Part shown: positions 43,910 to 52,257 of the stretch, piece by piece
How positions within the stretch are numbered: position 1 is the first letter of the stretch
How the letters are laid out: every line of letters starts with the position of its first letter
Assembly: GCF_029277985.1 (NCBI RefSeq)
Contig: NZ_CP119546.1
Span: forward strand, 3,472,001 to 3,536,000
Direction of reading: 5' to 3'
Source: Providencia stuartii
Lineage (GTDB): Bacteria; Pseudomonadota; Gammaproteobacteria; Enterobacterales; Enterobacteriaceae
Length of the DNA: 64,000 nt
Position numbers and translations under genes: made by a program
Notes under the pieces: model-generated
Database searches by the model: none
What the model was told of the DNA's origin: nothing
The model's input: the letters and a program-made list of their open reading frames with translations, nothing else

Positions 43910-45078
43910 TGATAAACCCCTGTTAAACTTGGCTTTCCTTCCTTGACTGCTGTCAGTGTTTTTTCTTTCAGCAGGTGATCAATATCGGCTACCCAGCCCG
44001 AGTCATTATCACCAAAGTAAAACGGCTTAGCCATTCTCACAAAGGCGCGAACATAGGCTCGCCAGCCGTCAACATTGGGAGTCGCGAGTTTTTCAATTAA
44101 TTTTTTGAACTTGCGTTTACGCTCCGAATTAACATCTCTTGCGTGTGGCAAGCGGTCGCCCACTTCCTCGTTGTACGCATCAAGGTATTCTTGGTAGTAC
44201 CCGGCAGGTTTTTTATCAATCTCCCCCTCGTTCGCGTTAACAACCGAAATGCCGCCAACCTCGTAAACCTCGTTGATGGAGGTTTCCCTGAGCATCACAA
44301 TGCCAGCAGGGAGCTGCTGAAGTTTGAAAATAGATTTTTCTCTAGGGGATTTCTGGTCTAACTCAATCCCACAGATCGCCCCGTTAGCATTCGTAACATA
44401 CAGATCAATCTTGCCCTTGCGTCCATCGCCGCGATCGGCAACCGTGTATTCCCGCTGGCACAGGTACCCTGATTTTAAAATCTCTGCTTCCACAGCGTTG
44501 TGAAGCTCTTTGGCTGTCGAGCAATTGAATTTACCCTGCAGGAGTTTAATGAGCTCATCACGAAAAATTAAATTATCCGCCTCGCCCCACTGAAGGGTAT
44601 GGGTAGCATTGTCTTTCTTTTCTTTTGTAATAGTTTCTTTTGTGTTTAGCTGACTTGGCTTATGTGAATTAGCCGTTTTAGCTAATGTTTTATTAGCTGA
44701 CTTAGCTAATGTTTCGCTAACTTGGCTAATATTAAAATTCCACTCAGTAAAATCTTTGTTAATTCCAATTTTATTACCTGATGAAATAACAATATTCATA
44801 GCAATCATTTCATTCTTCGCTTTGCAAACATGAGTATGATGAATGCCCGTCATTTCAGCTATTTGAGTATTTGTAATACGGTCTAACTTTTTGCCGAAGC
44901 CGTATGTCTTTCTGATGATCGCCATAACGACTTTTAGTTGTCTTGCTGTTAAATCTGCACACATAACAGCTTCAAATAGGTCGTTGGCTATTCTTGTGTA
45001 ACCATCTTCAAGATTTGCCACTGTTGACCTCTCTTGCCGTCGTTGATTACCAAAATCAGCATATGCAACGTTACTCAT
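43906..45078 (-). CDS. O-like replication initiator with nuclease-like C-terminal part
   Basis: About 390 residues from ATG 45078. N-terminal Rep O winged-helix ([36 protein letters not shown]). Further on, about 190-265 has [21 protein letters not shown] and [20 protein letters not shown], a pattern like PD-(D/E)xK nucleases. Then a C-terminal helical region. Initiates phage replication and loads DnaB. The second domain is unusual for lambda O. Confidence 0.82.
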   Translation of the reverse strand: MSNVAYADFGNQRRQERSTVANLEDGYTRIANDLFEAVMCADLTARQLKVVMAIIRKTYGFGKKLDRITNTQIAEMTGIHHTHVCKAKNEMIAMNIVISSGNKIGINKDFTEWNFNISQVSETLAKSANKTLAKTANSHKPSQLNTKETITKEKKDNATHTLQWGEADNLIFRDELIKLLQGKFNCSTAKELHNAVEAEILKSGYLCQREYTVADRGDGRKGKIDLYVTNANGAICGIELDQKSPREKSIFKLQQLPAGIVMLRETSINEVYEVGGISVVNANEGEIDKKPAGYYQEYLDAYNEEVGDRLPHARDVNSERKRKFKKLIEKLATPNVDGWRAYVRAFVRMAKPFYFGDNDSGWVADIDHLLKEKTLTAVKEGKPSLTGVYQ

Positions 45079-45250
45079 GCGGTTCCCCTCCCAATAGTTC
45101 TTTCCTGTGAGCATTCCTTATTTTTGCATCTTCAAAAGCTTCTCTAAGTCGCTTTATCCCTAGTGGGGTTACTTTCCTGAGTTCCCTATCTCGCACGATG
45201 TTTTTATGCACAGCATGATAATTAAAGTCATGATTTCGTTTATTTTTCAT
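45071..45250 (-). CDS. Small basic protein upstream of the initiator gene
   Basis: 59 residues, KNKRNHDFNYHAVHKNIVRD then a basic helix LGIKRLREAFEDAKIRNAHR. Stop overlaps the start of the initiator gene (8 bp), indicating coupling. Not recognised. Confidence 0.6.
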   Translation of the reverse strand: MKNKRNHDFNYHAVHKNIVRDRELRKVTPLGIKRLREAFEDAKIRNAHRKELLGGEPHE

Positions 45251-45344
45251 GGTATAATTCTCTTATTCCCAAGCTGTATCAGACAAGAGAAACCTAAATT
45301 TCCCTTGTCACCATTACTGGTTATTGATACAGTTATTTTGTTAG

Positions 45345-45680
45345 TCAAATGTCTAGTTTTATCTGAGCCTCACCTGTTCCCGCAGTTGAGGTTTTTCTTT
45401 TTGGATACCTGACATGCTCTAGCATCTGAATTAATGCCCTAGCCTCATCACCCCGAATAATCACTGTGTCATCATGACTGTCATACCCAATAGCAACTAA
45501 AAGCCTTGCACATCGCTGTATGAAACTTAAATGTGATTTCGATTGCGGTGATTGCCAGCGTGATATTTGTGACTCGTGAATCCCTGTTCTCTTTGCTACT
45601 TCTCTAGCGCCAGTAACAAGAATTCCTTTCATAATTTTTGATTCGATTTCTCGAAATTTGCTTTCGTTTGATATTTCCAT
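45345..45680 (-). CDS. cII: CII-like transcriptional activator
   Basis: 111 residues. EIESKIMKGILVTGAREVAK then RTGIHESQISRWQ is a CII-type helix-turn-helix, followed by the amphipathic FIQRCARLLVAIGYD. Place between cro and the replication genes fits. Expected to activate repressor and integrase synthesis. Confidence 0.82.
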   Translation of the reverse strand: MEISNESKFREIESKIMKGILVTGAREVAKRTGIHESQISRWQSPQSKSHLSFIQRCARLLVAIGYDSHDDTVIIRGDEARALIQMLEHVRYPKRKTSTAGTGEAQIKLDI

Positions 45681-45863
45681 TCCGTATATTCCATTAAATA
45701 AATACAGTTAGTCCGTTGCTCACGATCCTGTGAGTGTGTTGATAAATATTGTCGAGCTAGTGTCTCTTTCGCTCTCATTCGACTTTTAGCCATCCAATTT
45801 GGCAGATCCTCGAGGCCGACAATATACTGTGCCGTTCAGTTGACTCTTTGTTTTTAATCTTTA

Positions 45864-46091
45864 TTACGCTGCCAGTTCAGGCCAGTTCTTTTCCCAGTCA
45901 TCTGGATATAGGTCTTTTCTGGTTACTTTTGAATTACTGTTAACTTCGATTGCCACACACAAAGCGGCACCTAGTTTTGAGCCCTTTGTTAAAGCTTTTC
46001 TGAGGTAACCAATTGAAGTTCCGCATTTTTTAGCGAACTTCTCTTGCTCAGAAACAGAAAGGGAATTTAGGAATATCCGTAATTGTTCCAT
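45864..46091 (-). CDS. cro: Cro-like repressor (YdaS type)
   Basis: 75 residues from ATG 46091 with AAGGACAACA upstream. EQLRIFLNSLSVSEQEKFAK then CGTSIGYLRKALTKG is a helix-turn-helix of YdaS/Cro type. Divergent from cI across three operators; its promoter is TTGATA-17 bp-TATATT. Should turn off early genes in the lytic cycle. Confidence 0.85.
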   Translation of the reverse strand: MEQLRIFLNSLSVSEQEKFAKKCGTSIGYLRKALTKGSKLGAALCVAIEVNSNSKVTRKDLYPDDWEKNWPELAA

Positions 46092-46122
46092 TTGTTGTCC
46101 TTGTTTACCTAAACATGAAATA

Positions 46123-46178
46123 AATATACCCGTAGGTAAATTAAATATCAATACCTACAGGCAATTTACCAGCAGGTA
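46123..46178. promoter_or_regulatory. Right operator region and cro promoter
   Basis: Three TACC-N4-GGTA palindromes: 46127-46138, 46152-46163 (one mismatch, GGCA) and 46167-46178. On the minus strand TTGATA (46151-46146), 17 bp, TATATT (46128-46123) is the cro promoter, with the first operator overlapping its -10. The third operator lies just before cI and would affect its promoter. Confidence 0.85.
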
Positions 46179-46199
46179 TTTTTGATAGATGATTTACTT

Positions 46200-46892
46200 A
46201 TGAACGCAGAAACTGAATTATTTGAAAAAAGACGCCAAAAACTGGCTGAGCTTGTTGCTCGTTATGAGACGCAAGAGGAATTTGCACGCGCCATTGGTAA
46301 AGACAAATCCTATGTATCCAGAATGCTCTACCCGCCTAGCAAATCTGGATATAAGCGAATAGGTGACAAGATGGTTTTAGCTATTCAGGATGCTTTAGGG
46401 CTGCCTGCTGGGTGGATGGACGGTATTGTTGAATCAGAAATTCCGCAGCCATCCAGATCATATAAGGTTGAAGTTCTTGATGTTGAGGCTAGTGCAGGGG
46501 CTGGTGTTGTCGTACTTGATGAGTTTATAGAAACAATAACGGCAATTGAATATTCAGACGAAGAAGCCAAGCGTTTATTTGGTGGTAGACCAGCTCATAC
46601 AATCAAGATGATCACTGTTCGCGGTGATTCGATGGCAGAGACATTTGAGCCACGGGATCAAATATTTGTTGATATGACCGTGAATCACTTTGATGGTGAT
46701 GGGATTTATGTATTTATCCTGAATAACCAGCTTTATATAAAACGCCTTCAAATGCAATACAAGCGCCTTGCTGTGATTTCTGATAATCCTAAGTATGAAA
46801 CTTGGTATCTGGAAGAAAACAATATTGACGGTATGTTTATTCACGCCAAAGTGCTAGTTAGCCAATCAATCAAATACAAATATCACGGTTAG
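46200..46892 (+). CDS. cI: CI-like repressor (LexA/S24 type)
   Basis: About 230 residues from ATG 46200; a TTG at 46182 in frame is possible, and neither has a strong ribosome binding site. N-terminal helix-turn-helix (ARAIGKDKSYVSRMLY), cleavage region near SAGAGVVV, and S24 peptidase with VRGDSMAETFEP (Ser) and YIKRLQ (Lys). RecA-stimulated self-cleavage should induce the prophage. Confidence 0.92.
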   Translation: MNAETELFEKRRQKLAELVARYETQEEFARAIGKDKSYVSRMLYPPSKSGYKRIGDKMVLAIQDALGLPAGWMDGIVESEIPQPSRSYKVEVLDVEASAGAGVVVLDEFIETITAIEYSDEEAKRLFGGRPAHTIKMITVRGDSMAETFEPRDQIFVDMTVNHFDGDGIYVFILNNQLYIKRLQMQYKRLAVISDNPKYETWYLEENNIDGMFIHAKVLVSQSIKYKYHG

Positions 46893-47071
46893 CCAGTGGC
46901 CTGACGACACGTTTTAGGGTGTGTAATATTTAAACTTGACTAGATTCTCTTATCAATCTAGTTTAAATTGAATTAGTAGCTTTTTAGTGATAGATTTTTA
47001 GCCCCTTTGTTTTATAGGTTCAATATATGGAAGTGCTACCTGAGACTTTAGGGTTACCTTTAGGAGGTCAT
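46893..47071 (+). promoter_or_regulatory. Putative promoter of the post-cI gene pair
   Basis: ACTAGATT at 46939-46946 and AATCTAGT at 46955-46962 form an 8-bp dyad. TTGACT (46936-46941) with TAGTTT 17 bp on overlaps it. This suggests a promoter separate from that of cI, possibly regulated through the dyad. Confidence 0.5.
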
Positions 47072-47287
47072 ATGAGAATCAATCAAAAAAGAAAAGATTT
47101 TTACAAAAAAGTATTTGAACCAGTTAAAGCTAAAAAGGTATCTCCAACTGAATATCTAGAAATAGTTCAGAATCATACTGATAATATTGAAAGAGTTGAG
47201 TATTTAGCGCCGAAGATTGGTGATGACAACTTTGGTTCATTTAAAGTTACTTATAGAATACCAGTACTTTGTGAAGTTAATATATGA
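47072..47287 (+). CDS. Hypothetical protein in rex position, first gene
   Basis: 71 residues from ATG 47072, chosen for TTAGGAGGTCAT upstream. Basic start (RINQKRKDFYKKVFEPVKAK) then a strand-rich half ending YRIPVLCEVNI. Overlaps the next gene by 4 bp. Downstream of cI like rexA. Not recognised. Confidence 0.62.
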   Translation: MRINQKRKDFYKKVFEPVKAKKVSPTEYLEIVQNHTDNIERVEYLAPKIGDDNFGSFKVTYRIPVLCEVNI

Positions 47288-47772
47288 GTGCAAATGAATC
47301 CCCAAACCTGCCATCAACAGTAGCGGATGAGCCAGATAAAAACCAGCAGCAAACCAAAAAAGATAAGCCAAATCCAATAGCAGCTATCGAGAAGTTTGTT
47401 GAGGTTCAATCTAAAGAGATTGAATTAAAATCTAAAGAGATTGATTTTAAAACGCAAGAGCTAGAGATAAGACGACAAGAGATTGAAAGCAATAGAGAGA
47501 TAGCTCTTAAGTCTATCGATGCTCAAAAGGAAGACAGAGAAACACAAACTCGCTTTTTTAGCGGGCTAGAAACTAAAAAGGTTTACTTTAAATGCTTGGT
47601 TGCAGTGTGCGTTGTACTTGTTGTTATAGTTTCAATGTATACTGGTAATGCTCAATATGCGATTGAATTAGCTAAAATAGGTGGTGGGGTGCTAGCTGGA
47701 TACCTTGCTGGAGTATACAAAGGAAAGTCAGATCAGCTAGAGCGAACCTCAACGCAAAAAAATGAAGATTAA
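47284..47772 (+). CDS. Coiled-coil membrane protein in rex position, second gene
   Basis: 162 residues. Coiled coil at about 35-90 with heptads (SKEIELKSKEIDFKTQELEI), then two hydrophobic segments (VAVCVVLVVIVSMYTG, and GGGVLAGYLAGVYKG). A membrane protein next to the repressor is like rexB only in position and location. Followed by a strong terminator. Candidate exclusion protein; untested. Confidence 0.65.
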   Translation: MSANESPNLPSTVADEPDKNQQQTKKDKPNPIAAIEKFVEVQSKEIELKSKEIDFKTQELEIRRQEIESNREIALKSIDAQKEDRETQTRFFSGLETKKVYFKCLVAVCVVLVVIVSMYTGNAQYAIELAKIGGGVLAGYLAGVYKGKSDQLERTSTQKNED

Positions 47773-47790
47773 CTAATGACATCTTTAGAA

Positions 47791-47814
47791 GCCCTCCCCC
47801 GCGAGGGCTTTTTT
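47791..47814 (+). terminator. Terminator of the cI operon
   Basis: GCCCTC-CCCCGC-GAGGGC followed by six T. It separates lysogenic genes from the left early promoter. Confidence 0.88.
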
Positions 47815-47920
47815 GTGCCCGAAATTCCCCGTCAGTGTGATTTTCCTCGCAAGATAAATAATTTTTGAAAATAAATTACCTGAAAAAATCAATTAGGTAA
47901 ACTTTTCACGTCAAATTGTT

Positions 47921-47961
47921 TACCTTTGGGTATTTACTTTTAAATTACCTCTAGGTATATT
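47921..47961 (+). promoter_or_regulatory. Left operators and early left promoter
   Basis: TACC-N4-GGTA palindromes at 47921-47932 and 47946-47957, 25 bp apart as in the right region. TTTACT (47933-47938), 17 bp, TATATT (47956-47961) is the promoter for the plus-strand early genes, with the second operator overlapping its -10. Confidence 0.82.
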
Positions 47962-48123
47962 TTAATTATCGAAGGGCAACCAGAGATAAAAGATAGTCGA
48001 ACGGCGCGACTTTAAACCCTGCGTCGGGCACTCGGCGGGTTCAGGTACGAACGGCAATGAGATGCACTACAGATTACTTATGAAATAACAATATTTGCAT
48101 AAGTCATTTGATAGGAGCAGCGC
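47962..48123 (+). promoter_or_regulatory. Leader of the left operon
   Basis: No gene. GC-richer than its surroundings, with stems AGTCG/CGACT (near 47995-48012), AACCC/GGGTT (near 48015-48043) and GTTC/GAAC (near 48039-48052), and a repeated CGAACGGC. No N gene was found downstream, so an RNA-based antitermination site is one possibility. Confidence 0.45.
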
Positions 48124-48279
48124 ATGAAAACGAAAGTTACCTGTCCGTTGTGTCTAAGGACATTTGACCCACGATTGCCAGTTATGCACATAAGCAGGTA
48201 TCACAAAGATGCCACTGATACGCAGCTAGCAAAGATTAGAAACGTCCGCAGAAATGCGGCACACGCAAGCCGATTATGA
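48124..48279 (+). CDS. Small C2H2-like zinc finger protein
   Basis: 51 residues, KTKVTCPLCLRTFDPRLPVM then HISRYH: CxxC and two His spaced as in a C2H2 finger, followed by a basic tail. AGGAGCAGCGC ribosome binding site. First gene of the left operon. Role unknown. Confidence 0.65.
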   Translation: MKTKVTCPLCLRTFDPRLPVMHISRYHKDATDTQLAKIRNVRRNAAHASRL

Positions 48280-48310
48280 GCGGCAGTTCAGTCACAGCAA
48301 GGGGATGAAC

Positions 48311-48622
48311 ATGAAATACGTGCCAAAAAATGAAGTAGAAATAATAATTAACCTGGTCGACTCAATACTAGCTCACGAAGATTTAGCTATTTGTGTACGT
48401 GAAGATGGAGGGGTTGCAGTTAAAACAACCAGAGATAGAAATAAAATATTAGAAAACATTGGTGACACTGATTTCACAATTTTAAAAATCAAAAAACCAA
48501 TAAAAACCGATGAAGAGAAAGTCAAATATGATTATTTCGGTCAAATAGTTCTAATCCATGGGAACGGGAGCGATGTGATTAGTGACTACAGCGATAATTT
48601 AACAGGCATGTTTGGCCTGTGA
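48311..48622 (+). CDS. Hypothetical early phage protein
   Basis: About 103 residues from ATG 48311 with AAGGGG upstream. KYVPKNEVEIIINLVDSILA and a beta-rich middle; no recognised motif. Near the left promoter, where kil/gam-like host-takeover genes reside. Confidence 0.6.
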   Translation: MKYVPKNEVEIIINLVDSILAHEDLAICVREDGGVAVKTTRDRNKILENIGDTDFTILKIKKPIKTDEEKVKYDYFGQIVLIHGNGSDVISDYSDNLTGMFGL

Positions 48623-48750
48623 GTTAACTAATTACAGTCCATTGCGGTGGGCTGTGGTGAGTTGATTAATAGATAGGAGATAGAGATGTCGGACAAAGTA
48701 AATGTCAGATAACGTGCAGGCAGTTGGTCATTTATTGCAAGAATGTGGAA

Positions 48751-48924
48751 ATGAGTATTGAAGATTTTAATAAGTATGACCAGTTGATTAATGCTGATAT
48801 GACAAACAGTGAAATCGACTCTCAACTTGCAGATATAGCCTACAAATACGGTTTTTCATGTAGTGATGATAACTATCTTGATTCTAACGAACCTGAAGAA
48901 ATTGAGTTTCAAAAGATAGATTAA
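48751..48924 (+). CDS. Small acidic phage protein
   Basis: About 57 residues from ATG 48751: SIEDFNKYDQLINADMTNSE, with a strongly acidic tail (NEPEEIEFQKID). Could be a DNA-mimic-like or regulator by charge alone; unrecognised. Confidence 0.5.
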   Translation: MSIEDFNKYDQLINADMTNSEIDSQLADIAYKYGFSCSDDNYLDSNEPEEIEFQKID

Positions 48925-48946
48925 TTTAGTTAATAACGGAGGGAGT

Positions 48947-49177
48947 ATGACAGATAAGTATTTGTGCTTTTCCTGCAACAAAGAATTAGGCGAACAAGAT
49001 AAAGCATTCATTTTTGATGTTGATTATAGCGAGAACCCATGCGCTGAAAATTCAGGTCATTGTAGTGAAGAATGCTTTTATCACTCAACAGGCAGGATTG
49101 ATGAGTATCAGGAGTTGCTGGATAGAAGAGAGTTTATTAATAATTCTATTATGACAGAGGTAACGCATGACAGATAA
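48947..49177 (+). CDS. Small cysteine-rich phage protein
   Basis: 76 residues. CFSCNKELG and later NPCAENSGHCSEECFYHS suggest a zinc-binding treble-clef-like fold. GGAGGGAG ribosome binding site. Overlaps the next gene by 11 bp. Confidence 0.62.
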   Translation: MTDKYLCFSCNKELGEQDKAFIFDVDYSENPCAENSGHCSEECFYHSTGRIDEYQELLDRREFINNSIMTEVTHDR

Positions 49178-49403
49178 AACAGGTGGAGCGGCTTTTCCAG
49201 TTCCAGCAACAGAATTGCATGGCACTGATACTGGCATGAGTTTACGTGATTACCTAGCGGCTAAGGCTATGCAGGGTGATTGGGCAAATCAAAGCTCAGA
49301 AGTTGGTTACTTTGCAGATTGCAACGACGAACAGCTATTTAACAATGCGAAGATCTACTACCGCATGGCAGATGCAATGTTAAAGGCTAGGAGTAATAAA
49401 TGA
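49167..49403 (+). CDS. Conserved small phage protein
   Basis: 78 residues. GGAAFPVPATELHGTDTGMS, LRDYLAAKAMQ and YRMADAMLKAR are typical of a small protein frequent in lambdoid early regions. Function unknown. Confidence 0.72.
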   Translation: MTDKTGGAAFPVPATELHGTDTGMSLRDYLAAKAMQGDWANQSSEVGYFADCNDEQLFNNAKIYYRMADAMLKARSNK

Positions 49404-49612
49404 TTTCTATATCTGACTTAATTAATGAAATCGGAAGTGAAAATATATCTTTCCAGCTTTTATCAAAGACTATAACTGCTATAAAAGAAAGCACTGATAA
49501 CACGACAGTCTCTTTTGTTACTGATGCTGATTTAGATGAAGAAGCTTTGGTTTTGTGGGTAGATAAAGATGTTTTTAATGAAGCATATGCAATATTAAAG
49601 GCTAGGGGGTGA
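49400..49612 (+). CDS. Small phage protein
   Basis: 70 residues, acidic, ISISDLINEIGSENISFQLL; unrecognised. Overlaps the upstream gene by 4 bp. Confidence 0.58.
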   Translation: MISISDLINEIGSENISFQLLSKTITAIKESTDNTTVSFVTDADLDEEALVLWVDKDVFNEAYAILKARG

Positions 49613-49613
49613 T

Positions 49614-49901
49614 ATGGAATTTAAAGGAACGCCAGGGCCGTGGGTGATTGATGAATGGAGTATGACCGGCATTAATTCTGAAAGTAAACATGTTGCCTTA
49701 GTTAATTATTCCCATCATGGGCTTCCAAATGATGTTTACGAGGATGAACATGAAGCCAACGCAAACCTAATCGCAGCAGCGCCAGAGTTATTAAGTGAGC
49801 TCATTCGACTACGAAACATAGTTGCAAGCTACAAACAGGACAGTGGCGACAATTTAGATATCACTGACGCTGTTATCGCAAAAGCCCTCGGTCAGCAGTA
49901 A
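49614..49901 (+). CDS. Conserved small phage protein
   Basis: 95 residues. FKGTPGPWVIDEW and ANANLIAAAPELLSELIRLR belong to a widespread phage family of unknown function. Confidence 0.72.
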   Translation: MEFKGTPGPWVIDEWSMTGINSESKHVALVNYSHHGLPNDVYEDEHEANANLIAAAPELLSELIRLRNIVASYKQDSGDNLDITDAVIAKALGQQ

Positions 49902-49962
49902 CCCACCACAACACATTTCATATCGCTATTAATAGTGAGGAATACGCACATAAGGAATAACC

Positions 49963-50400
49963 ATGAGTCAGTGGATTAAATACTCAGAACAAAAGCCAGA
50001 AAAGGAAGGCGTTTATCTCTGGCGAATGGACAGTAAAACCGTTCAAGGTGAAAAGGTAATCGCAAGAAAACGGATGCGAACTAGAGGTGCTGGATATCAA
50101 TCAGTCCTATCACCAGAATTTGATTATTGGGATGGCTATAGATTACACGTTCCTAGCAGTCTTGAATGGATGGAAGATGATAAAAACAAACCCGATATAT
50201 ACATCACAGGATGTGAAAACATATCTGAATGTCCATTTTGTAATAAAGCACCAGTGTTACAAGGGTATAGCGGTTACTGGTCACCTAAGCCTCAAGATTT
50301 AAACCAGTTTAAACTAGCGTGTTGCAGATGGAATGGTTCGCCTACATATAGCGACCCAAGAGAGCTAATCAAACACTGGAATAACGCAGTTTCTAAGTAA
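49963..50400 (+). CDS. Fusion-like protein: DUF551-type start, Lar-type end
   Basis: 145 residues. WIKYSEQKPEKEGVYLWRMD and SLEWMEDD resemble DUF551-like proteins, and ECPFCNKAPVLQ with ELIKHWNNAVSK resembles the Lar family. The combination is by inspection only. Confidence 0.6.
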   Translation: MSQWIKYSEQKPEKEGVYLWRMDSKTVQGEKVIARKRMRTRGAGYQSVLSPEFDYWDGYRLHVPSSLEWMEDDKNKPDIYITGCENISECPFCNKAPVLQGYSGYWSPKPQDLNQFKLACCRWNGSPTYSDPRELIKHWNNAVSK

Positions 50401-50447
50401 CCCACCGCACCAACACCAGAACCCAAATAGCTATGTGAGGTCATCAC

Positions 50448-50519
50448 ATGGGCGATAACTATTACTACGCAGCATTAATCATTATGACTGCAATTCTATT
50501 ACCTCTACTGACGAGATAA
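50448..50519 (+). CDS. Membrane microprotein
   Basis: 23 residues, MGDNYYYAALIIMTAILLPL then LTR: one hydrophobic helix. GTGAGG upstream and dense packing of its neighbours support translation, but it is very short. Confidence 0.42.
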   Translation: MGDNYYYAALIIMTAILLPLLTR

Positions 50520-50522
50520 ATC

Positions 50523-50651
50523 ATGCAAATCGATAAACATTTTCTACGTCTGGCTCAGGCACAGGCGCGAATTGCTATAAGCCAACGTTGTGATGATGTT
50601 TGGTGGTTAGCAATGGAGTTTCTCAAAGCGAGTTACGGGAGGTCTAAGTGA
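50523..50651 (+). CDS. Small phage protein
   Basis: 42 residues, MQIDKHFLRLAQAQARIAIS then CDDVWWLAMEFLK. Helical. Stop overlaps the next GTG start. Unrecognised. Confidence 0.52.
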   Translation: MQIDKHFLRLAQAQARIAISQRCDDVWWLAMEFLKASYGRSK

Positions 50652-50920
50652 ATAAATGCATACAGCTTTTATTGTCAACTTTTGGATGCGACCACTCCTC
50701 ATCAGGAACAATTATTACTTGTGTCAACGGAAATGACATCAAGCGCATAGACGGTGATTACGGAATAATCATTAGCAAGCTACAGTTCACGGAAAAAGAA
50801 CGCTACGAAAACATTAAGGAAAATGGGCAGCTTGCTGGGTTTATTGATGAAGCCATAGCAGCAGGCGACGGGCAATGGATTGTCGATTACATCAGGAGCA
50901 AAGGTAAGGTGGCAGCATGA
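50648..50920 (+). CDS. Hypothetical early phage protein
   Basis: 90 residues with a GTG start (GTGA overlap). NKCIQLLLSTFGCDHSSSG, later GFIDEAIAAGDGQWIVDYIR. Unrecognised. ATGA overlap with the next gene. Confidence 0.6.
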   Translation: MNKCIQLLLSTFGCDHSSSGTIITCVNGNDIKRIDGDYGIIISKLQFTEKERYENIKENGQLAGFIDEAIAAGDGQWIVDYIRSKGKVAA

Positions 50921-51069
50921 GAATTTCAGAGTATGAACTCAAGCAAAGGCAGGATGCCGAGAAACGACGCAGGGAGCGCGAGGAAGAGGAGCAGTGGTAC
51001 ATCAATGATTCTCTAGGAATTAAACAACAGCCATCACCTACACGCTGGATGAGGGGGGATTATGGGTGA
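50917..51069 (+). CDS. Small charged helical protein
   Basis: 50 residues, RISEYELKQRQDAEKRRRER with a run of Glu: a single charged helix. ATGA overlap upstream and 8-bp overlap downstream show strict coupling. Unrecognised. Confidence 0.55.
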   Translation: MRISEYELKQRQDAEKRRREREEEEQWYINDSLGIKQQPSPTRWMRGDYG

Positions 51070-51370
51070 GTATCTAGTTAGGTGCTTCCCATCACATAAA
51101 AGCTTTGATGCTGCGCTTCAATTTGCAATAAAAGATATGGGGTTATCTAGGCAAGGAATGCCACAAGGTATTAACAGCTCAGGAGAGCAACGTGAAGCAA
51201 AAAAAGTTTGGCTGTCAAATTTAACTATGGCCAAGTACTACCCTCCTCTGCCACCTCACATAGAACAGCAACGGATCATCGAAGAACAACTTCGATATGC
51301 GAAATATTTAGCAAAAGGAATTAGCTCAAGTGCATACGGGTATGGTGAGGGTAGAAACATGGGAGATTAA
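51062..51370 (+). CDS. Hypothetical early phage protein
   Basis: 102 residues. GEYLVRCFPSHKSFDAALQF and YYPPLPPHIEQQRIIEEQLR; no known motif. Immediately before the recombination ATPase. Confidence 0.58.
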   Translation: MGEYLVRCFPSHKSFDAALQFAIKDMGLSRQGMPQGINSSGEQREAKKVWLSNLTMAKYYPPLPPHIEQQRIIEEQLRYAKYLAKGISSSAYGYGEGRNMGD

Positions 51371-51384
51371 TTTCGGAGGTAATT

Positions 51385-52257
51385 ATGAAATTTGCAAAAG
51401 CATTGCGGAAAAAAGCAAAGCTACGACTTGCATTAACGGGTCCTAGTGGCTCAGGTAAAACCTATGGAGCACTGGAAATAGCCAAAGGACTTGGCGGAAA
51501 AACAGCCGTGATAGACACAGAGAAAGGAAGCGCCTCACTCTACTCTGACCGATTTAATTTCGACGTACTGGAGCTAGACCCACCATTCACACCAGAGCGA
51601 TTTATTGAAGCCATCGGAGCTGCGCAGGAAGCTGGTTACGACAATTTAATAATCGACAGTATTACTCATGAATGGAGCGGATCAGGTGGGTGTCTTGAAT
51701 TACTGGACGGTATAGCAAAGGCCAAGTATCGAGGCAATACGTGGTCAGCATGGAGCGATATCACGCCTCGTCACAACGCCTTTCTCGACGCAATTCTACG
51801 TTCTGACCTGCACATCATCGCAACAATGAGAAGTAAAACGGAAACCGCTCAAGTTGATAAAGGTAACGGCAAGAAAGGCGTAGACAAGCTAGGCATGAAG
51901 CCAGAGCAACGGGACGGAGTTGAGTATGAATTTACTACCGTTCTCGATCTCAATCACGAAACTCACACGGCAATGGCAAGCAAGGATAGAACTGGACTGT
52001 TCAGCAACGCAGAAGTCATCCAGCTAAATGAATTAACAGGCAAAAAGCTAATGGATTGGCTTAATGATGGGCGCACGAAAGCTGAAGTGGATTTATCACA
52101 CTTCACTGATATTGCAATGGAAGCACAAGACATGGATGTACTTAAAAATGCGTTTGGTGAGGCATATAAAGCGCTCAGGGATACACCAGAACAAGCGGAA
52201 GCTCAGAAGATATATGAGCTAAGAAAAGAAGAGCTAACTAAACAAGAGGCGGCGTAA
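51385..52257 (+). CDS. Sak4-like recombination ATPase
   Basis: 290 residues. Walker A LRLALTGPSGSGKTYGALEI at about 13-32, Walker B NLIIDSITHEW, and ATMRSKTE. This RecA-core ATPase family (AAA_24, Sak4-like) acts with SSB in single-strand annealing in phages lacking Red or Erf. The adjacent ssb gene supports it. Confidence 0.85.
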   Translation: MKFAKALRKKAKLRLALTGPSGSGKTYGALEIAKGLGGKTAVIDTEKGSASLYSDRFNFDVLELDPPFTPERFIEAIGAAQEAGYDNLIIDSITHEWSGSGGCLELLDGIAKAKYRGNTWSAWSDITPRHNAFLDAILRSDLHIIATMRSKTETAQVDKGNGKKGVDKLGMKPEQRDGVEYEFTTVLDLNHETHTAMASKDRTGLFSNAEVIQLNELTGKKLMDWLNDGRTKAEVDLSHFTDIAMEAQDMDVLKNAFGEAYKALRDTPEQAEAQKIYELRKEELTKQEAA

